Made by a program: the position numbers and the translations under genes. Below are positions 4,700 through 5,774 of a stretch of DNA of 5,774 bases, one piece after another; within the stretch, counting starts at the first letter, position 1; every line of letters starts with the position of its first letter. This stretch comes from Candidatus Omnitrophota bacterium (GTDB lineage Bacteria; Omnitrophota; Koll11; Zapsychrales; Fredricksoniimonadaceae), in contig JAHFGF010000104.1 in the NCBI GenBank assembly GCA_023247595.1, positions 1 through 5,774 of the forward strand. Direction: 5' to 3'. The notes below the pieces were generated by a model. It ran no database searches and was not told where the DNA came from. It worked only from the letters and a program-made list of their open reading frames with translations.

Positions 4700-5774
4700 T
4701 TAACCCGCCACGTTTTTAATAGACTTGTAGGTGGCATTCAATAGTTTCATCATTTCATCCAGCGAAATGCTTAACGGCGGCATGAGGACAATCACATTGC
4801 CCAAGGGCCGCAGGATGACCCCATGCTTACGGGCTTCTTGACAGACACGCGCGCCGATTTGTTCTTCCCAGGCAATTGGTTCCATGGTATTGCGGTTTCG
4901 GACAAGTTCAATACCGACCATAAAACCAAGCTGTCGAACCTCTCCAACAGAGCCCAAATTATAAAACATTTGAAGCTTTTGCGCCAAGTATTTTATCTTG
5001 GGGGCCAACTTCTCTAATACCCGTTCTTTTTGAAAAATCTCAAGATTCGCAAGCGCGGCTGCACAGGCCAGCGGATTAGCTGTGTAGGTGTGCCCATGAA
5101 AAAATGTCTTCTGATCTTTATAGTCAAAGACAAAACCATCATAAATGCGTTTGGTTGTAACGGTCGCGGCCAACGGGAGATATCCGCCCGTCAATCCTTT
5201 GGCCAAACACAGAATATCAGGCGTTACTTTCTCATGTTCACAGGCAAACATCTTTCCTGTCCGGCCGAAACCCGTGGCCACTTCGTCGGCAATGAGAAAA
5301 ACATCATGTTGCCGGCACAGTTTACTGATTTTCTTTAAAACACCTTTAGGCCAAATCAACATCCCGGCAGCCCCTTGAATCAATGGCTCAACAACTATCG
5401 CGGCAACGGTTCCGGCTTTTTTCTTGAGAATCCGTTCAAATGCCTCAACCGTATCCCAACCCTGCCCGGGAAGGCCGATGGTTTTAAAAATCAATTTTCG
5501 GTACACCTTATGAAAAAGATCAATACCACCAACGCTGACCGCGCCCAACGTGTCGCCGTGGTAAGAATTATTCAAGTGAACAACATTGATTTTTTTCGTT
5601 TGACCAATATTTTGCCAGTATTGATAAGACATTTTGATTGCGATCTCAACAGCTGTTGAACCGTTATCGGAATAAAAAACTTTTTGAAGCCCTTTAGGAA
5701 CAATCGAAATCAATTGTTCCGCGAGCTTGACCGCCGGCACATTGGAAAGCCCCAAAAATGTGGAATGGCTGATT
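4700..5774 (-). CDS. bioA: adenosylmethionine-8-amino-7-oxononanoate aminotransferase (5' end outside window)
   Basis: BioA is a cytoplasmic PLP enzyme that transfers an amino group from S-adenosylmethionine to 8-amino-7-oxononanoate (KAPA), making 7,8-diaminononanoate (DAPA) for biotin synthesis. The visible part is 357 residues; the frame is open to the right edge, so roughly 70-90 N-terminal residues are missing. Counting from the first complete codon (5773), it shows SDNGSTAVEIAIKM (35-48), NSYHGDT (69-75), IADEVATGFGRTGK (161-174) with the PLP-nitrogen Asp163, AKGLTGG (191-197) with the Schiff-base Lys192, HTYTANPLACAAA (228-240) and RPLGN with Arg322 near the C-terminus. The Asp-Lys spacing of 29 equals that in E. 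coli BioA. The early motif HSTFLGLSNVPA is BioA-like and favours bioA over other class III aminotransferases. A TTG at 5755 lies inside conserved sequence and is not the start. The stop is four bases before mnmA. Other biotin genes may lie upstream. Confidence 0.93.
   Translation of the reverse strand, partial: ISHSTFLGLSNVPAVKLAEQLISIVPKGLQKVFYSDNGSTAVEIAIKMSYQYWQNIGQTKKINVVHLNNSYHGDTLGAVSVGGIDLFHKVYRKLIFKTIGLPGQGWDTVEAFERILKKKAGTVAAIVVEPLIQGAAGMLIWPKGVLKKISKLCRQHDVFLIADEVATGFGRTGKMFACEHEKVTPDILCLAKGLTGGYLPLAATVTTKRIYDGFVFDYKDQKTFFHGHTYTANPLACAAALANLEIFQKERVLEKLAPKIKYLAQKLQMFYNLGSVGEVRQLGFMVGIELVRNRNTMEPIAWEEQIGARVCQEARKHGVILRPLGNVIVLMPPLSISLDEMMKLLNATYKSIKNVAG

Noticed and set aside
5753..5755. 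TTG as the start of the aminotransferase
   Set aside because: The frame continues to the right edge with BioA-like sequence (HSTFLGLSNVPA), so the gene is truncated by the window, not short.
1..5774. Mobile elements, CRISPR arrays, tRNA or rRNA genes, riboswitches
   Set aside because: I looked for transposase or integrase motifs, regularly spaced repeats and tRNA-like folds between genes and saw none; intergenic space is too short for known large riboswitches.

Overview
The window is a compact, single-strand block of bacterial housekeeping genes: every gene I can support reads on the minus strand. From high to low coordinate, which is the direction of transcription, they are bioA (5' end outside the window), mnmA, a small secreted MORN-type repeat protein, trhO, pgi, a DUF486/DMT_6 membrane protein, and the first 39 codons of a membrane-anchored or secreted protein that runs off the left edge. 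There are no rRNA or tRNA genes, insertion sequences, CRISPR arrays or prophage genes, and no intergenic stretch exceeds about 125 bases.

The transcription layout can be read from two good intrinsic terminators. Unit 1 is (upstream genes)-bioA-mnmA-MORN protein, with gaps of 4 and 21 bases, closed by a hairpin plus T-tract at 2901-2938. Unit 2 is trhO-pgi, joined by a 66-base spacer carrying a direct/inverted repeat element, and closed by a 15-bp hairpin plus T-tract at 533-580. After that come the DUF486 gene and, behind a near-consensus promoter at 127-155, the truncated gene at the left edge.

Functionally the window mixes cofactor synthesis (BioA: KAPA to DAPA in biotin synthesis), central carbon metabolism (Pgi: glucose-6-P/fructose-6-P) and two enzymes acting on the same tRNA wobble base (MnmA makes s2U34; TrhO makes ho5U34). 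The two modification genes lie in adjacent but separately terminated units, so a functional link is only suggestive.

The organism is a bacterium of moderate GC. The short (about 424-residue) Pgi type, the style of MnmA and BioA, and the gene mix would suit an uncultured lineage such as Omnitrophota or a relative, but this is an impression from protein style, not a demonstrated assignment. I see no clearly new biological system. The points most worth a second look are the terminator-like hairpin directly against the trhO start codon with no Shine-Dalgarno, the repeat element between trhO and pgi that can form two competing hairpins, the exact six-fold 24-residue repeat protein, and a promoter whose predicted start site falls on the ATG of the left-edge gene.
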